From: Mesorhizobium sp.
Lineage (GTDB): Bacteria; Pseudomonadota; Alphaproteobacteria; Rhizobiales; Rhizobiaceae
Assembly (NCBI GenBank): GCA_004020875.1
Contig: SAPZ01000017.1
Span: forward strand, 1-64,000
Length of the DNA stretch: 64,000 nt
Direction of reading: 5' to 3'
This document shows, piece by piece, positions 9,151 through 17,954 of the stretch; within the stretch, counting starts at the first letter, position 1; each line of letters starts with the position of its first letter. Under the pieces are notes generated by a model. That model did not search any database. It was not told where the DNA came from and was given only the letters and a program-made list of their open reading frames with translations. Made by a program: the position numbers and the translations under genes.

Positions 9151-10118
9151 TGGTTTGATGGGATCAGGCCCGCGCCGGCCAGAAAGGTACGGATTGCCGT
9201 GCGAACCTCCTGCGTCCGCCCGACGAGAAGGTGTCCGCCGGTATCGTAGACCACCAGCTTGGCGCGGGGAATCCTGGCCGCCGCGAACTCGGCTGCCGGC
9301 AGCGTGTTGAACAGGTCGTCGCGCGCTGAGACGATCAATGTCGGCGCAGCGATTTCAGCTAACGGCTGTTCGTGCAGCTCCGGAGCGCTGTCGATATTGA
9401 TGCCGGAGAAGCGCAGCGACAATGGTTCAACGCCTCTGACGAAGCTCATGACACGGTCCCTTTCGGCTTGGGGCGCGGCCGCTACCAGCGCCGGCCGAAC
9501 GCCGATGAAGCGAATGAGTACTGATGGCACGATGTTCTCGGCAGCCCACCAGGCGAAATCGCCGCCGGTGTTGACGGCCCAGAACGCAAACCTGTTACCC
9601 CGGCCCACGTCGATCGAGACCGGACTGGCGGGCGAATAAAGGGCGGGGACGACCAGAATGAGAACGGCAACCTTGTCCGGGTGCCGCCGGCCCAGCTCGA
9701 CCGCGGACCGAGCGCCAGCCGAAACCCCGACGACCACCGCTTTGGAAACGTCCAGTTTGGTGAGCAACGCCGCGAGCGCATCGGCCTGAGCGGCTGGAGA
9801 AGGGTCTTGCGGAACAGGCGTGCGCAGATAGCCGTAGCGCGACGGCGCGATGATCCGGAAGCCCTCCCCCACAAGGCTGGAAGCAAGGGCAAGCCCTTGG
9901 TCAAAACCGCCGCCGGCGCCATGGATCGAAAGCAGCGGAATGCCCGCGCCGCTGTCGGCGTATTCAACCGGGCCGCTGTCGAGACTGGCGATCCGACTAC
10001 CTCGGCTAACGCCTTCGTGCAGCAGCGCAAGCTCGTTCCTGTAGAGCAGGAAGGCCACACCGCTCGCGGTCGCGACGGCGATGAGCATGACCAGCAAGAA
10101 ACCGATTATTCGACTCAT
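9147..10118 (-). CDS. Alpha/beta hydrolase, membrane-anchored
   Basis: The 323-residue product has one N-terminal membrane segment (about residues 4-26) followed by an alpha/beta hydrolase domain. The oxyanion region is LLSIHGAGGGFDQG, the nucleophile elbow is VGVSAGA (Ser), and the likely catalytic His is in TGGHLLVG near the C terminus, with an Asp in SARDDLF. The catalytic domain would lie on the periplasmic side if the helix is an uncleaved anchor. GGAGTC precedes the ATG. The substrate is unknown. It overlaps the MFS gene tail to tail. Confidence 0.82.
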   Translation of the reverse strand: MSRIIGFLLVMLIAVATASGVAFLLYRNELALLHEGVSRGSRIASLDSGPVEYADSGAGIPLLSIHGAGGGFDQGLALASSLVGEGFRIIAPSRYGYLRTPVPQDPSPAAQADALAALLTKLDVSKAVVVGVSAGARSAVELGRRHPDKVAVLILVVPALYSPASPVSIDVGRGNRFAFWAVNTGGDFAWWAAENIVPSVLIRFIGVRPALVAAAPQAERDRVMSFVRGVEPLSLRFSGINIDSAPELHEQPLAEIAAPTLIVSARDDLFNTLPAAEFAAARIPRAKLVVYDTGGHLLVGRTQEVRTAIRTFLAGAGLIPSNH

Positions 10119-10209
10119 GCGAAGACTCCGCCGGTTCAGCGACTATCGGCCTGGCTCGCTCGAAAGCAAGTTCATCTGCCCAGACGGATGATGACGCGTT
10201 GAGGTGCGG

Positions 10210-10719
10210 CTAGCCCAGGGCCGCCACCCCAACGACATAGTTCTTTCCGTAGGCTTCGGCGCATTTCGGACAGGTGGTATAGAAGAAATAGACGTCGCCC
10301 GGTTCCAGTTTTCGATCGCGCGCGACCTGCTGCATCTCTTCGTGCCACTGCCTTGCCTGGCTGTAGGGGCCTTCGAATACTTTCGTCACGAAGTCTCCAC
10401 TCAGTGTCGTCATTACCTCTTCCGGCACCGGCTTCGAGACCGAGAAGAGATGTTCGCTGCTCCAGGGCGAGAGATCGCGGCTGAGAACGATTGACTGGCC
10501 CTCGGCCGAAGCGCCGGCATCGTCGATGTGCCGATTAACGCGCGCGAAAACGCTGCCCATGTTCACGAGAACATGCATGACGCTGTGCGTTACTGCTCTC
10601 ACGAACGGCTTGTCGCGGAAATGCAACTCCTGATCGTCCCAACCGCCGGGATTGAACTTGGGGCAGCAGCCGGTCGTGTTCACGCTGGTGTCGTAGTGTG
10701 GCGTCTCGTTCGTTCGCAT
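10210..10719 (-). CDS. Conserved protein of unknown function, TGCCPKF type
   Basis: The 169-residue product carries a TTGCCPKFNP motif near its start (about residues 16-25), a DKPF segment, and a late YTTCPKCAEAYGKNYVV stretch; the paired Cys motifs could bind metal. I recognise the layout as a conserved bacterial and archaeal family sometimes named hydrolase without evidence, perhaps with a GyrI-like fold. ATG 10719 has AGGAGG 7 nt upstream, so I prefer it to the open-frame start at 10818. The perfect FNR-type box at 10805 lies 85 nt upstream and could serve both this gene and groEL. Confidence 0.7.
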   Translation of the reverse strand: MRTNETPHYDTSVNTTGCCPKFNPGGWDDQELHFRDKPFVRAVTHSVMHVLVNMGSVFARVNRHIDDAGASAEGQSIVLSRDLSPWSSEHLFSVSKPVPEEVMTTLSGDFVTKVFEGPYSQARQWHEEMQQVARDRKLEPGDVYFFYTTCPKCAEAYGKNYVVGVAALG

Positions 10720-10804
10720 CGTCGCCTCCTGACCTGAGTGCGCATCAGACCAGTTGGCGAACCAGTCCTCATTGATTCCGGTCAACGCCGCCAGGAATGC
10801 ACAA

Positions 10805-10818
10805 TTGATGCGCATCAA
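10805..10818. promoter_or_regulatory. FNR/FixK-type box between divergent gene 10719 and groEL
   Basis: TTGATGCGCATCAA is a perfect palindromic match to TTGAT-N4-ATCAA. It is 56 nt from the groEL start on the right and 85 nt from the TGCCPKF-type gene on the left. Either or both could be regulated. Confidence 0.8.
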
Positions 10819-10874
10819 GGTTGGTCGGCGCCACCGCGGCTATGGAAACTGGTCGGATAATCTTGGAGACCATC

Positions 10875-12497
10875 ATGGCCCACAAACAGGTATTGTTCCG
10901 CTCCGCGGCGCGCGAAAAAATCCTACGCGGCGCGACCCAACTTGCCGACGCCGTGCGGGTGACGCTCGGTCCACGTTCGAAGTCGGTTCTGATCGAAAAA
11001 AAATGGGGCGCGCCCATCGTCTGCAACGACGGGGTGACAATCGCCAAGGAATTCGACCTGAAGGACCCGGAGGAAAATCTCGGCGCCCGCATGCTGAGGC
11101 AGGCGGCCGAGAAGACGGGCGACATGGTCGGCGACGGAACGAGCACATCGACCATACTTGCCCACGCGATGTTCGCCGACGGTGTGCGCAACGTAGTCGC
11201 CGGCGCGAGCGCGATTGACATCAAGCGCGGCCTCGACCGCGCGACGAAGCGGGCAATCGAAACGCTCAAGCAGATATCGCGGCCGGTCTCGACCAGGCGC
11301 GAGAAGGAACAGGTGGCGACGATCTCTGCCCATAACGATCCACTGATCGGAGAACTGATCGGCGAGGCCATGGAGAAGGTCGGCGGCGAAGGCGTCATAA
11401 CGGTCGAGGAATCGAAGACCACCGAAACGGTCCTGGACGTGGTCGAAGGCATGCAATTCGATCGAGGCTTCCTCTCCCCTTACTTCGTGACCGATACCGA
11501 GAAGATGGAGGCGGTGCTGGAAGACTCGCTCGTGCTCATCGTCGAGAAGAAAATCTCCTCGCTCAACGACCTCATCAAGCTGCTCGAGGCGGTGGCGAAA
11601 TCGGGTTCGCCTTTGCTGGTGATCGCGGAGGACGTCGAGGGCGAGGCGCTCGCCACGCTCATCGTCAACCAGATCCGCGGCACGTTCAAGAACTGCGCCG
11701 TAAAAGCGCCCGGCTTCGGCGATCGCCGCAAGGCCATGCTGCAGGACATTGCCGTCCTCACGGGCGGACAGGTCATTTCCGAGGATATCGGCCTCAAACT
11801 CGAGAATGTGACGATGGCTCAGTTGGGGCGTGCCAAGCGCGTGGTGGTCGACAAGGACAACACCACGATCATCGGCGGCAGTGGCGACCAGAAGGCAATC
11901 AAGGGCCGCGTCGAGCAGATCCGGCGAGAGATCAGCGATACGACCAGCGACTACGACCGCGAGAAGCTTCAGGAACGGCTCGCCAAGCTCGCCGGCGGCG
12001 TGGCCGTCATCAAGGTAGGCGCGCCGACGGAAGCCGAGATGAAGTCCAAGAAGGAAGCGCTCGACGACGCCATCAGCGCCACCAAGGCGGCTGTCGCGGA
12101 GGGTATCGTGCCCGGCGGCGGATTGGCCCTGCTGCGCTGCATCGGCGCGGTCGCCGAGGAAGAAGCACGGTGCGAAGGCGATGAACGCACCGGGATCCAG
12201 ATCCTCAGGCGCGCACTCGAAATGCCTGTGCGCCAGATCGCCGAGAATTCGGCCGTCGACGGCGGCGTGGTCGTCGCCAGGATGATCGAAGGCAAAGGAA
12301 ATTTCGGCTTCGACGCCGGCCGGAAGGAATATGTCGACCTGGTCGAGGCCGGTATCATCGACCCGACCAAGGTGGTCCGCATCGCCCTGGAAAACGCCGT
12401 TTCGGTCGCCAGCGTGCTTCTGCTGACCGAAGCGACCATGACCGAGATCCCGGAACCGGCAAAGGAGCGCGCGCTTGAGCCGGAAATGCCGATGTAG
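10875..12497 (+). CDS. groL: Chaperonin GroEL, accessory copy
   Basis: The 540-residue product is a full-length group I chaperonin subunit: LGPRSKSVLIEKKWGAPIV, GDGTSTSTILA in the ATP site, and VPGGGLALLRC near the C-terminal equatorial domain. ATG 10875 (GGAGA upstream) fits the family start. Two features are unusual: there is no groES gene on either side, and the C terminus ends EPEMPM without the usual GGM repeat tail that projects into the cavity. It follows a perfect FNR-type box, so it is probably a low-oxygen-induced extra copy using GroES encoded elsewhere. That last point is inference. Confidence 0.93.
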   Translation: MAHKQVLFRSAAREKILRGATQLADAVRVTLGPRSKSVLIEKKWGAPIVCNDGVTIAKEFDLKDPEENLGARMLRQAAEKTGDMVGDGTSTSTILAHAMFADGVRNVVAGASAIDIKRGLDRATKRAIETLKQISRPVSTRREKEQVATISAHNDPLIGELIGEAMEKVGGEGVITVEESKTTETVLDVVEGMQFDRGFLSPYFVTDTEKMEAVLEDSLVLIVEKKISSLNDLIKLLEAVAKSGSPLLVIAEDVEGEALATLIVNQIRGTFKNCAVKAPGFGDRRKAMLQDIAVLTGGQVISEDIGLKLENVTMAQLGRAKRVVVDKDNTTIIGGSGDQKAIKGRVEQIRREISDTTSDYDREKLQERLAKLAGGVAVIKVGAPTEAEMKSKKEALDDAISATKAAVAEGIVPGGGLALLRCIGAVAEEEARCEGDERTGIQILRRALEMPVRQIAENSAVDGGVVVARMIEGKGNFGFDAGRKEYVDLVEAGIIDPTKVVRIALENAVSVASVLLLTEATMTEIPEPAKERALEPEMPM

Positions 12498-12565
12498 TCA
12501 GTTCGGAGGATGGTGAAAGCGGGACGCGATATTGCACGATCGCACGGAGAGAAAGGGAGTTCGAG

Positions 12566-12707
12566 ATGGCAAGGAGAACTGATAAAGGTCGGCCGGTGAG
12601 TCAAGGTGCTCATCGAGGGCTATGACATGCCGGTCAAGTTGAAGGCCGTCCACTTCTACCCCTTCGATGATCACGACATTGCCCGAGCCCAAAGCGCGGT
12701 GCGTTGA
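12566..12707 (+). pseudogene. Possible small gene interrupted by a frameshift
   Basis: The 293-nt gap after groEL contains a good ribosome site (GGGAG, 7 nt before ATG 12566). The reading frame starts MARRTDKGRPV and then stops after 19 codons. A one-base shift near 12597-12600 would join it to VKVLIEGYDMPVKLKAVHFY and on to a TGA at 12705-12707, giving a sensible protein of about 46 residues. This could be a real frameshift, a sequencing error, or chance. The rest of the gap shows nothing else I can support. Confidence 0.35.
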
Positions 12708-12791
12708 AACTGGATCCAGGCGACGCGCTTCAAGTCCCAGTTTCGATGCATGTCGCTGTTGCCCCGGAACCGCGCTTCCGAGCGACGTGCA

Positions 12792-13628
12792 TCAGTGCGA
12801 CATCAAGACCGGCAGACGGAGATTCGACAAAATCCCCTCCGTTGCTCCGCCAAGCACAAAGTCCCTGAGGCGGGAGTGGCCCCAGCCACCCATGACCAGC
12901 AGGTTGCCGCCGATTTTAAGCGCATGGTCCTGCAGGACGACGCCGATCTCACTGTCGCCGGTTTGAATGGACTCGGCCTTCGCACGCAGCCCGCGCGCCA
13001 CAAGTCCATCACCCAGGCGTTCAGCGATATCCTTGCCCGGCAGCACCTTCTCATCGGTCACGCTCACGATCGATATTGCCGATGCCCGCTCCAAGAACGG
13101 CCTGGCGTCGGCCAAAGCCCTTGCAGCCACTCGGCTGCCGTCCCAAGCGATCACCACGTTATCGAGCGCACCGGCATCTTCGTCACCCGGAAGAATCAAG
13201 GTCGGCCGGCCGGAGCTGAACACGACCTCCTCCGCGGTCATGCGGATTGACTCGATATTGCGTGTCCACCCGACCATGCAGAGGTCAAAATAGCGCCCCT
13301 CCCTGGCTGCAGTTTCCCCTATGAACGCGGGCTGCGCTTTCAGCTCCTGGCTGGTCAAGGTGACTTTGCATCGCGCGGCTTCGGCCGCGACATTCTCCAA
13401 CAGGGCCTTGCCGCGATTCCTGCTGGCCGCCTCGACCTCACGGATCTTCGCAGGGAGGTCGAGCAGGAAGCTGGACAGCGCGTTGGAAACGTCCGGAATG
13501 TCGACATTGATGACCGCCGCATCCAACGTGGCGCCAAGCCGCTTGGCCACGGCCACCGCATTCGATGCAATCTTCGGGCCCGGCGGGTCCGGATAAGTCG
13601 GCAGGAACAGAGATGCCAGCAGCTGCAT
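12792..13628 (-). CDS. Universal stress protein, tandem UspA-like
   Basis: The 278-residue product has two Usp-type halves. The second half keeps the nucleotide-binding signature VMGGWGHSRLRDFVLGGAT near the C terminus; the first half is more diverged. It is cytoplasmic and probably binds ATP or a related nucleotide. AAGGAG precedes ATG 13628. It lies 55 nt downstream of the next leftward Usp gene and has no FNR-type box of its own, so both are likely on the mRNA starting near the box at 14564. Confidence 0.85.
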   Translation of the reverse strand: MQLLASLFLPTYPDPPGPKIASNAVAVAKRLGATLDAAVINVDIPDVSNALSSFLLDLPAKIREVEAASRNRGKALLENVAAEAARCKVTLTSQELKAQPAFIGETAAREGRYFDLCMVGWTRNIESIRMTAEEVVFSSGRPTLILPGDEDAGALDNVVIAWDGSRVAARALADARPFLERASAISIVSVTDEKVLPGKDIAERLGDGLVARGLRAKAESIQTGDSEIGVVLQDHALKIGGNLLVMGGWGHSRLRDFVLGGATEGILSNLRLPVLMSH

Positions 13629-13683
13629 AGTTTGTCTCCTTGGATCTTATGCCCGCCTGGCGGACATGGATTGCGGTGGCTAC

Positions 13684-14511
13684 TCAGTTCGACAGCAGCC
13701 TGTGGAACGAGCCAGATCCGAGCAGGGATCGCGTCGCGCCCCCGAACGCCCATTCGCGGAACCGGCTATGGCCATAACCACCGGCTACAATGAGATCGGC
13801 CCCGATTCGATCAGCCCCAGCGATAATCGAGTCGCCCACCGAGCTTCCCTCGCTTTCGAGCAACTGGGACCGGGCTTTCACACCATGCCTCATCAGGAAG
13901 CGCACCACATCGGCCGCGCCATCCCGCGCGACGAGCGTTCCTTCCTCGGCCGCATTGAAAACGGTCACCTCCTTGGCGTTGCACAGGAAAGGCATCGCAT
14001 CGACCACGGCCCGCCGCGCTTCGCGGCAATCCTTCCAGGCGACCATGATCCTCTCACCTTTGAAGGTGGCGAGATCGTCGGCTGCAAACAGAACCGGCCT
14101 GCCCGCGGAAAGCACCAATGCTCCCGGATCCACGGTTCTCTGGAAATCGCCGGCGGCAGCCGCGGCCGGCGCTCCGGTGATCACCAGATCAGCGGCCCGC
14201 GCGTGTAGGGCCACGGCGCGTGTAGGGTCGTCGAGTTCCGCACGCCAAGATGCGTGTTCGTTTTCACCGACGACGGCGAGGAACTCCTCCTTGAGCTTGC
14301 TAACACGATCCTCGATCTCCAGCGTCCGCTGACGCAACATGTCGGCCACGGCCGGAGAAGATTCGCTCGGCGACACTCTTGTGGAGGGCTCGGCGGCCGC
14401 CACCGCGATAAGATTCGCCTCGAACTTCCTTGCGACCTGGTGCGCGAAAATCAGGCGCGGCGTCGCCGGGGCGTCGACATCGAGCTGGACCAATATCGTC
14501 GTGTAGATCAT
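13684..14511 (-). CDS. Universal stress protein, tandem UspA-like
   Basis: The 275-residue product begins MIYTTILVQLDVDAP and has two Usp halves. The C-terminal half carries the G-2x-G-9x-G-(S/T) loop in VAGGYGHSRFREWAFGGATRS. It is a close relative of the 275-residue protein at 18715, with the same length, the same WKD-REARRAV segment and the same ending style. A perfect FNR-type box lies 52 nt upstream of the start. Usp genes are known targets of ANR/FNR-type regulators in other bacteria, which supports low-oxygen induction here. Confidence 0.88.
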   Translation of the reverse strand: MIYTTILVQLDVDAPATPRLIFAHQVARKFEANLIAVAAAEPSTRVSPSESSPAVADMLRQRTLEIEDRVSKLKEEFLAVVGENEHASWRAELDDPTRAVALHARAADLVITGAPAAAAAGDFQRTVDPGALVLSAGRPVLFAADDLATFKGERIMVAWKDCREARRAVVDAMPFLCNAKEVTVFNAAEEGTLVARDGAADVVRFLMRHGVKARSQLLESEGSSVGDSIIAGADRIGADLIVAGGYGHSRFREWAFGGATRSLLGSGSFHRLLSN

Positions 14512-14563
14512 GCCCGGACTCCATCAGAGACGGGTAGACCAGCACGGCCGAATGCGTCCCGCT

Positions 14564-14577
14564 TTGATATGCATCAA
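14564..14577. promoter_or_regulatory. FNR/FixK-type box upstream of the paired usp genes
   Basis: TTGATATGCATCAA is a perfect match and a full palindrome, 52 nt before the usp start at 14511. It lies just after the end of the DUF3775 gene, so the usp pair probably has its own promoter rather than relying on read-through. Confidence 0.8.
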
Positions 14578-14584
14578 CTTCGGT

Positions 14585-15010
14585 TCAGTCGGGGCAAGAC
14601 AGGCCGAGAGCGTCGAGTCCGGCCGCAAGGTGATCGCCCAACAGCGGGTTGCCGCAAAGATAGTCGGCCGTGTGCCTGTTGTGGGCGTAGGCGGCTTGCT
14701 GGCGAACTTCGTCCCAATCGGCCGCCTTGCCGTCATCCCTGCCGAGCCATGTCAACGCTACGAGGTCGATCTGCTCGTCGACGGAGAGATCCGAGATCAG
14801 CGACCCGAGCTCTTCACGCACGGGGTCATCATCATGGTCCTGAAGCACCGCGATTTCGCCGTCGTCCGTGGGATTGGAGCCCGCATCCGGCTCGGTGACG
14901 GCAACCTTGACGTCGAATCCATGCGCCTTGGCGATTATGAAACAGACCTTCCCGGCGGAGATTGCCAGCTCAGGAGCCTCGGTATCCTCGCTTCCTTTTC
15001 CGCGTTTCAT
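14585..15010 (-). CDS. DUF3775 domain protein
   Basis: The 141-residue product contains the DUF3775 core: ISAGKVCFIIAKAHGFDVK, then EPDAGSNPTDDGE, then LSVDEQIDLVALTWLGR. The last of these is the most recognisable part, and the family occurs widely in rhizobia. It is acidic and soluble with no signal peptide. Its function is unknown. GAGGAGG lies 6 nt before the ATG. It follows the cytochrome c gene by 43 nt in the leftward PHA group and is probably cotranscribed with it. Confidence 0.82.
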   Translation of the reverse strand: MKRGKGSEDTEAPELAISAGKVCFIIAKAHGFDVKVAVTEPDAGSNPTDDGEIAVLQDHDDDPVREELGSLISDLSVDEQIDLVALTWLGRDDGKAADWDEVRQQAAYAHNRHTADYLCGNPLLGDHLAAGLDALGLSCPD

Positions 15011-15053
15011 CCGATACCTCCTCTTGTGTCATCAGCGCTCTCTCGCATCCACG

Positions 15054-15380
15054 TCATCGGCCGAGGCTCCCGATATAGGCGATGATCGCCTCGATCTGAT
15101 CCGGAGAGGCCACAAACTCGGGCATGTCCGGATGCCCGGTGGAGATCCCCTCGGCCAAGGCTTCTTGCAGGTCCTCGATCGGATAGCGGCGGTGCAACAG
15201 GCGAAAAGGCGGGGCATCGGGATGGGTGCTCTCGCCAGTCCGGCCGACTGCATGGCATCGCGCGCAGTTTGTTTGGACCAGCCTTTTGCCATAAGCAACC
15301 TGCGAATTATCGCCCGCCCAAGCCGGCGATGCGAAGGCGATGGCAAACGGCAAAACCTTGAGCGCTGTTCGACGTTTCAT
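15054..15380 (-). CDS. Small periplasmic c-type cytochrome
   Basis: The 108-residue product has a basic N terminus and hydrophobic signal peptide (cleavage probably after SPAWA), then one haem site C39-A-R-C42-H43 and a likely axial Met86 in HPDMPEF. It is a class I mono-haem cytochrome c that would carry electrons in the periplasm; its partners are not identifiable. I chose the ATG at 15380 because it gives a proper signal peptide; a TTG at 15428 would add 16 residues. It lies between PHA synthase and DUF3775 genes on the same strand. Confidence 0.85.
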   Translation of the reverse strand: MKRRTALKVLPFAIAFASPAWAGDNSQVAYGKRLVQTNCARCHAVGRTGESTHPDAPPFRLLHRRYPIEDLQEALAEGISTGHPDMPEFVASPDQIEAIIAYIGSLGR

Positions 15381-15443
15381 GGCTGCTGAGTAGGCCGTTG
15401 GCGGACGCCGCGCCTTGACCTCGCTCAAACGGCTGGAACGCAG

Positions 15444-17321
15444 CTATCGCTCAAGGACATACGTGCCGGGCGCAGCGCAAACCGTCTTCGAAGTGCCCGA
15501 CGCATCGCCCCGGCCCGCCGCGACCTCACGGCTGGAATGACTGGCCAGCCATTCGACCCAGGCCGGCCACCAGGAGCCATATGTCACGGCCGCCTCTTTT
15601 GCCCACTCGTCCGGGCCGGGACGAATGGCGGCATGGCGACAACTGAGCCTTCTATAGGATCGGTTCGAGTGTCCGGGCTCCGACACTATACCCGCATTGT
15701 GACCGCCGGTGGTCAGGACGAAGTCGATATCGGTGTCCAGGAGATAGGTCAGCTTGAATACCGAACGCCACGGCGCGACATGGTCCGTCTCGGTGCCGAC
15801 CGCGAAGACCGGGACTCGAATGTCTTCCAGATGAACAGGCCTTCCCCCGACGCGAAAGCGTCCCTCGACAAGATCGTTGTCCAGATAGAGCTGCCGCAAA
15901 TATTCGGACTGCATCCGAAACGGCATACGGGTTGAATCGGCGTTCCAGGCCATGAGGTCGCTCATCGGAGCACGCTCGCCGAGCAGATATTCGCGCACCA
16001 TGCGTGACCAGATCAGATCCTGCGAGCGAAGCATCTGGAAAGCGCCAGCCATGCGGCGCTGGTCGAGTGTGCCTTCGACCCACATCACGTCCTCGAGCAG
16101 CGTGATCTGGCTCTCGTCGATGAACAGGCCGAGTTCGCCCGGTTCTTCGAAATCGACCTGCGCCGCGAAAAGCGACAGGCTGGCCAGGCGGTGATCGCCG
16201 TCACGGGCCATTGCCGACGCCGCTATCGACAGCAGCGTGCCGCCAAGGCAGTAGCCCACCCCGTGGATCCGGCTGCTTCCCGTCGCCGCCTCGACCGCAT
16301 CCATCGCCGCCATGGCACCGAGCCGGCGATAGTCGTCCAGCGAGACTCCGGCCTGGTCGCTGCCCGGATTGCGCCAGGAGATGCAGAAAACCGTATAGCC
16401 GCTCTGGACAAGATAGCGGACCAGCGAGTTCCGCGGTGAAAGATCAAGGATATAGTATTTCATGATCCAGGCGGGGACAATGAGGATTGGCTCCTCCTTC
16501 ACGGTGTCGGTCATCGGCGCATAACGGATCAACTCGATCAGTTCATTGCGGAAGATCACCTCGCCCGGTGTGGCGGCGACCTCGATGCCGGGCCGAAAGT
16601 TTTCCACGCCAGCCGGCGGCTTGCCGTCGGCCAGACGCAGCAGGTCATCGACTAGATTGGTGGCGCCGTTGACGAAATTGGCGCCGTTTTTCCGAAAAGT
16701 CTTATCGATGACCTCCGGGTTGAGCGCCGGGAAATTGGAAGGAGAGACGGTATCCAGGATCTGCCGGCTGTAAAACTCGACGAGGCGTTCATGCCTTCTG
16801 GTAACGCCTGGAAGTCCGCTGGTCGCGTTGTGCCACCATTGCTGGGAAAGCAGGAAGGCTTGCTGCGCGGCATTGAAGGGGAATGACTGCCACGCCTGAT
16901 GCTGGAACCTTCTGTCTTGTGGCAGGGGCGTGATGGTTGGCGTGGCGGCCCCCATTCCAAGCCCGCAGCGAAAAAGAAAATCATTCAACCTGACAAACTT
17001 CTCGACCGCCTTGGTGGCGACCTCGGCCTGCTTTCCCGGTGATGTGGACAGGTGCAGCAGCCAGTCCTGCCAGGCCTGCAGGAGGCTGATCGGCGAAATA
17101 CCCGCAGTGAAGGCCGCCACCAGGGCATGCGAGAGCCTATCGACATCGCGATAGACGCTTGCGCTTCCTTCGTCCGGCAATAGCGGCGCCGGGGCCACAG
17201 CCACCACCTCTGTGCGCCTGGAACCATGGGGTGTTCCCGGGTCTTCCGCCATGTCATGACCGCTCCAGTCGAAGGACCGATCGGCGGCTGGTTTCGGCCT
17301 GCTTTTCCCTGGCGGCGACAT
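15444..17321 (-). CDS. phaC: Polyhydroxyalkanoate synthase
   Basis: The 625-residue enzyme polymerises hydroxyacyl-CoA into storage polyester on PHA granules. It carries the lipase-box-like GVGYCLGG with the catalytic Cys at about residue 358, a C-terminal Asp in TETDHVAPW and the catalytic His in TTGGHNAG. The region PAWIMKYYILDLSPRNSLV is typical of class I enzymes, and length fits class I. Start 17321 lies 1 nt after the phasin stop; ATG 17252 (GGAG upstream) is an alternative and would drop 23 poorly conserved residues. Being next to a phasin gene supports the call. Confidence 0.92.
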   Translation of the reverse strand: MSPPGKSRPKPAADRSFDWSGHDMAEDPGTPHGSRRTEVVAVAPAPLLPDEGSASVYRDVDRLSHALVAAFTAGISPISLLQAWQDWLLHLSTSPGKQAEVATKAVEKFVRLNDFLFRCGLGMGAATPTITPLPQDRRFQHQAWQSFPFNAAQQAFLLSQQWWHNATSGLPGVTRRHERLVEFYSRQILDTVSPSNFPALNPEVIDKTFRKNGANFVNGATNLVDDLLRLADGKPPAGVENFRPGIEVAATPGEVIFRNELIELIRYAPMTDTVKEEPILIVPAWIMKYYILDLSPRNSLVRYLVQSGYTVFCISWRNPGSDQAGVSLDDYRRLGAMAAMDAVEAATGSSRIHGVGYCLGGTLLSIAASAMARDGDHRLASLSLFAAQVDFEEPGELGLFIDESQITLLEDVMWVEGTLDQRRMAGAFQMLRSQDLIWSRMVREYLLGERAPMSDLMAWNADSTRMPFRMQSEYLRQLYLDNDLVEGRFRVGGRPVHLEDIRVPVFAVGTETDHVAPWRSVFKLTYLLDTDIDFVLTTGGHNAGIVSEPGHSNRSYRRLSCRHAAIRPGPDEWAKEAAVTYGSWWPAWVEWLASHSSREVAAGRGDASGTSKTVCAAPGTYVLER

Positions 17322-17322
17322 T

Positions 17323-17706
17323 TCAGGCGGGAAGCGTTGCCGCGGCCATGTCGTTCATCGTTGTTTCCGCCTCCTTGCGGACTTGACCGGCCGTCTCCGA
17401 AGCCAGTTTGGCGCCGATGGAAGCGAATTTGCCGGCCTCTTTCGCATAGTCGGATGTGGCGTTCTGGACGAAGTTCACGAACACGTCGAAGGCATCGACG
17501 AACTCGTCACCGCCGGTCAGTTCCTCTACGAGCTTCAGGTCATCTTCGAACCGCCGCTTGAGGAAGGATACGCCTTCGATCTGGTAGCGCAGCAGCGCGC
17601 GGACCGAATGCGCCTGCATCGCGGCGGCGGCTCTTACGAATTTCTGGCCGGTTTGGGCGAAAGGGAGCAGTTCGGGGGCCCGAAACTCTTCTGGATTCCA
17701 CATCAT
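17323..17706 (-). CDS. Phasin-family protein
   Basis: The 127-residue product is almost entirely helical, with the phasin layout: MMWNPEEFRAPELLPFAQTG, a long amphipathic helix, and a tail rich in Ala, Lys and Glu. Phasins coat PHA granules and modulate the synthase. Two adjacent ATGs (17706 and 17703) are possible; GGGAAAG lies upstream. It directly precedes phaC on the same strand with a 1-nt gap, so translation is likely coupled. The promoter is probably the one near the FNR-type box at 17955. Confidence 0.82.
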   Translation of the reverse strand: MMWNPEEFRAPELLPFAQTGQKFVRAAAAMQAHSVRALLRYQIEGVSFLKRRFEDDLKLVEELTGGDEFVDAFDVFVNFVQNATSDYAKEAGKFASIGAKLASETAGQVRKEAETTMNDMAAATLPA

Positions 17707-17731
17707 GGTGTCTTTCCCTTCGCTTCTCGCT

Positions 17732-17899
17732 TCAATTTCTTGATTTTGGCTGATGCGGCGGTGAGCGGCGTCCAAAGCCGTGGCTTCCTGACAAGCTTTT
17801 GCTCCGCCGGAACGATGCCTGCTCGAAATAGATCGCGGCTCCGGCGATGAAGCCGAGGCAGAGCACGGCGCCCCATAGCAGGAAATCTTCAGTGGCCAT
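17732..17899 (-). CDS. Small single-span membrane protein
   Basis: This 55-residue product has one hydrophobic segment (about residues 7-25, FLLWGAVLCLGFIAGAAIYF) followed by a basic, Ser-rich tail. AAGGGG lies upstream of ATG 17899. It is the first gene after the perfect FNR-type box at 17955 and is followed by phasin and phaC. The family is not recognised. Its coding status rests on the ribosome site, the membrane segment and its position in the operon. Confidence 0.5.
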   Translation of the reverse strand: MATEDFLLWGAVLCLGFIAGAAIYFEQASFRRSKSLSGSHGFGRRSPPHQPKSRN

Positions 17900-17954
17900 C
17901 AACGAGCCCCTTTGGTCGTCCTGCTCAAGGATCGCAGATCCGCGCAAGCTGGCA

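Noticed and set aside
15415..15428. FNR-like sequence TTGACCTCGCTCAA upstream of the cytochrome c gene
   Set aside because: Both half-sites deviate and it lies only 34 nt from the start codon, outside the spacing seen at the other boxes. The gene is probably read from the PHA operon.
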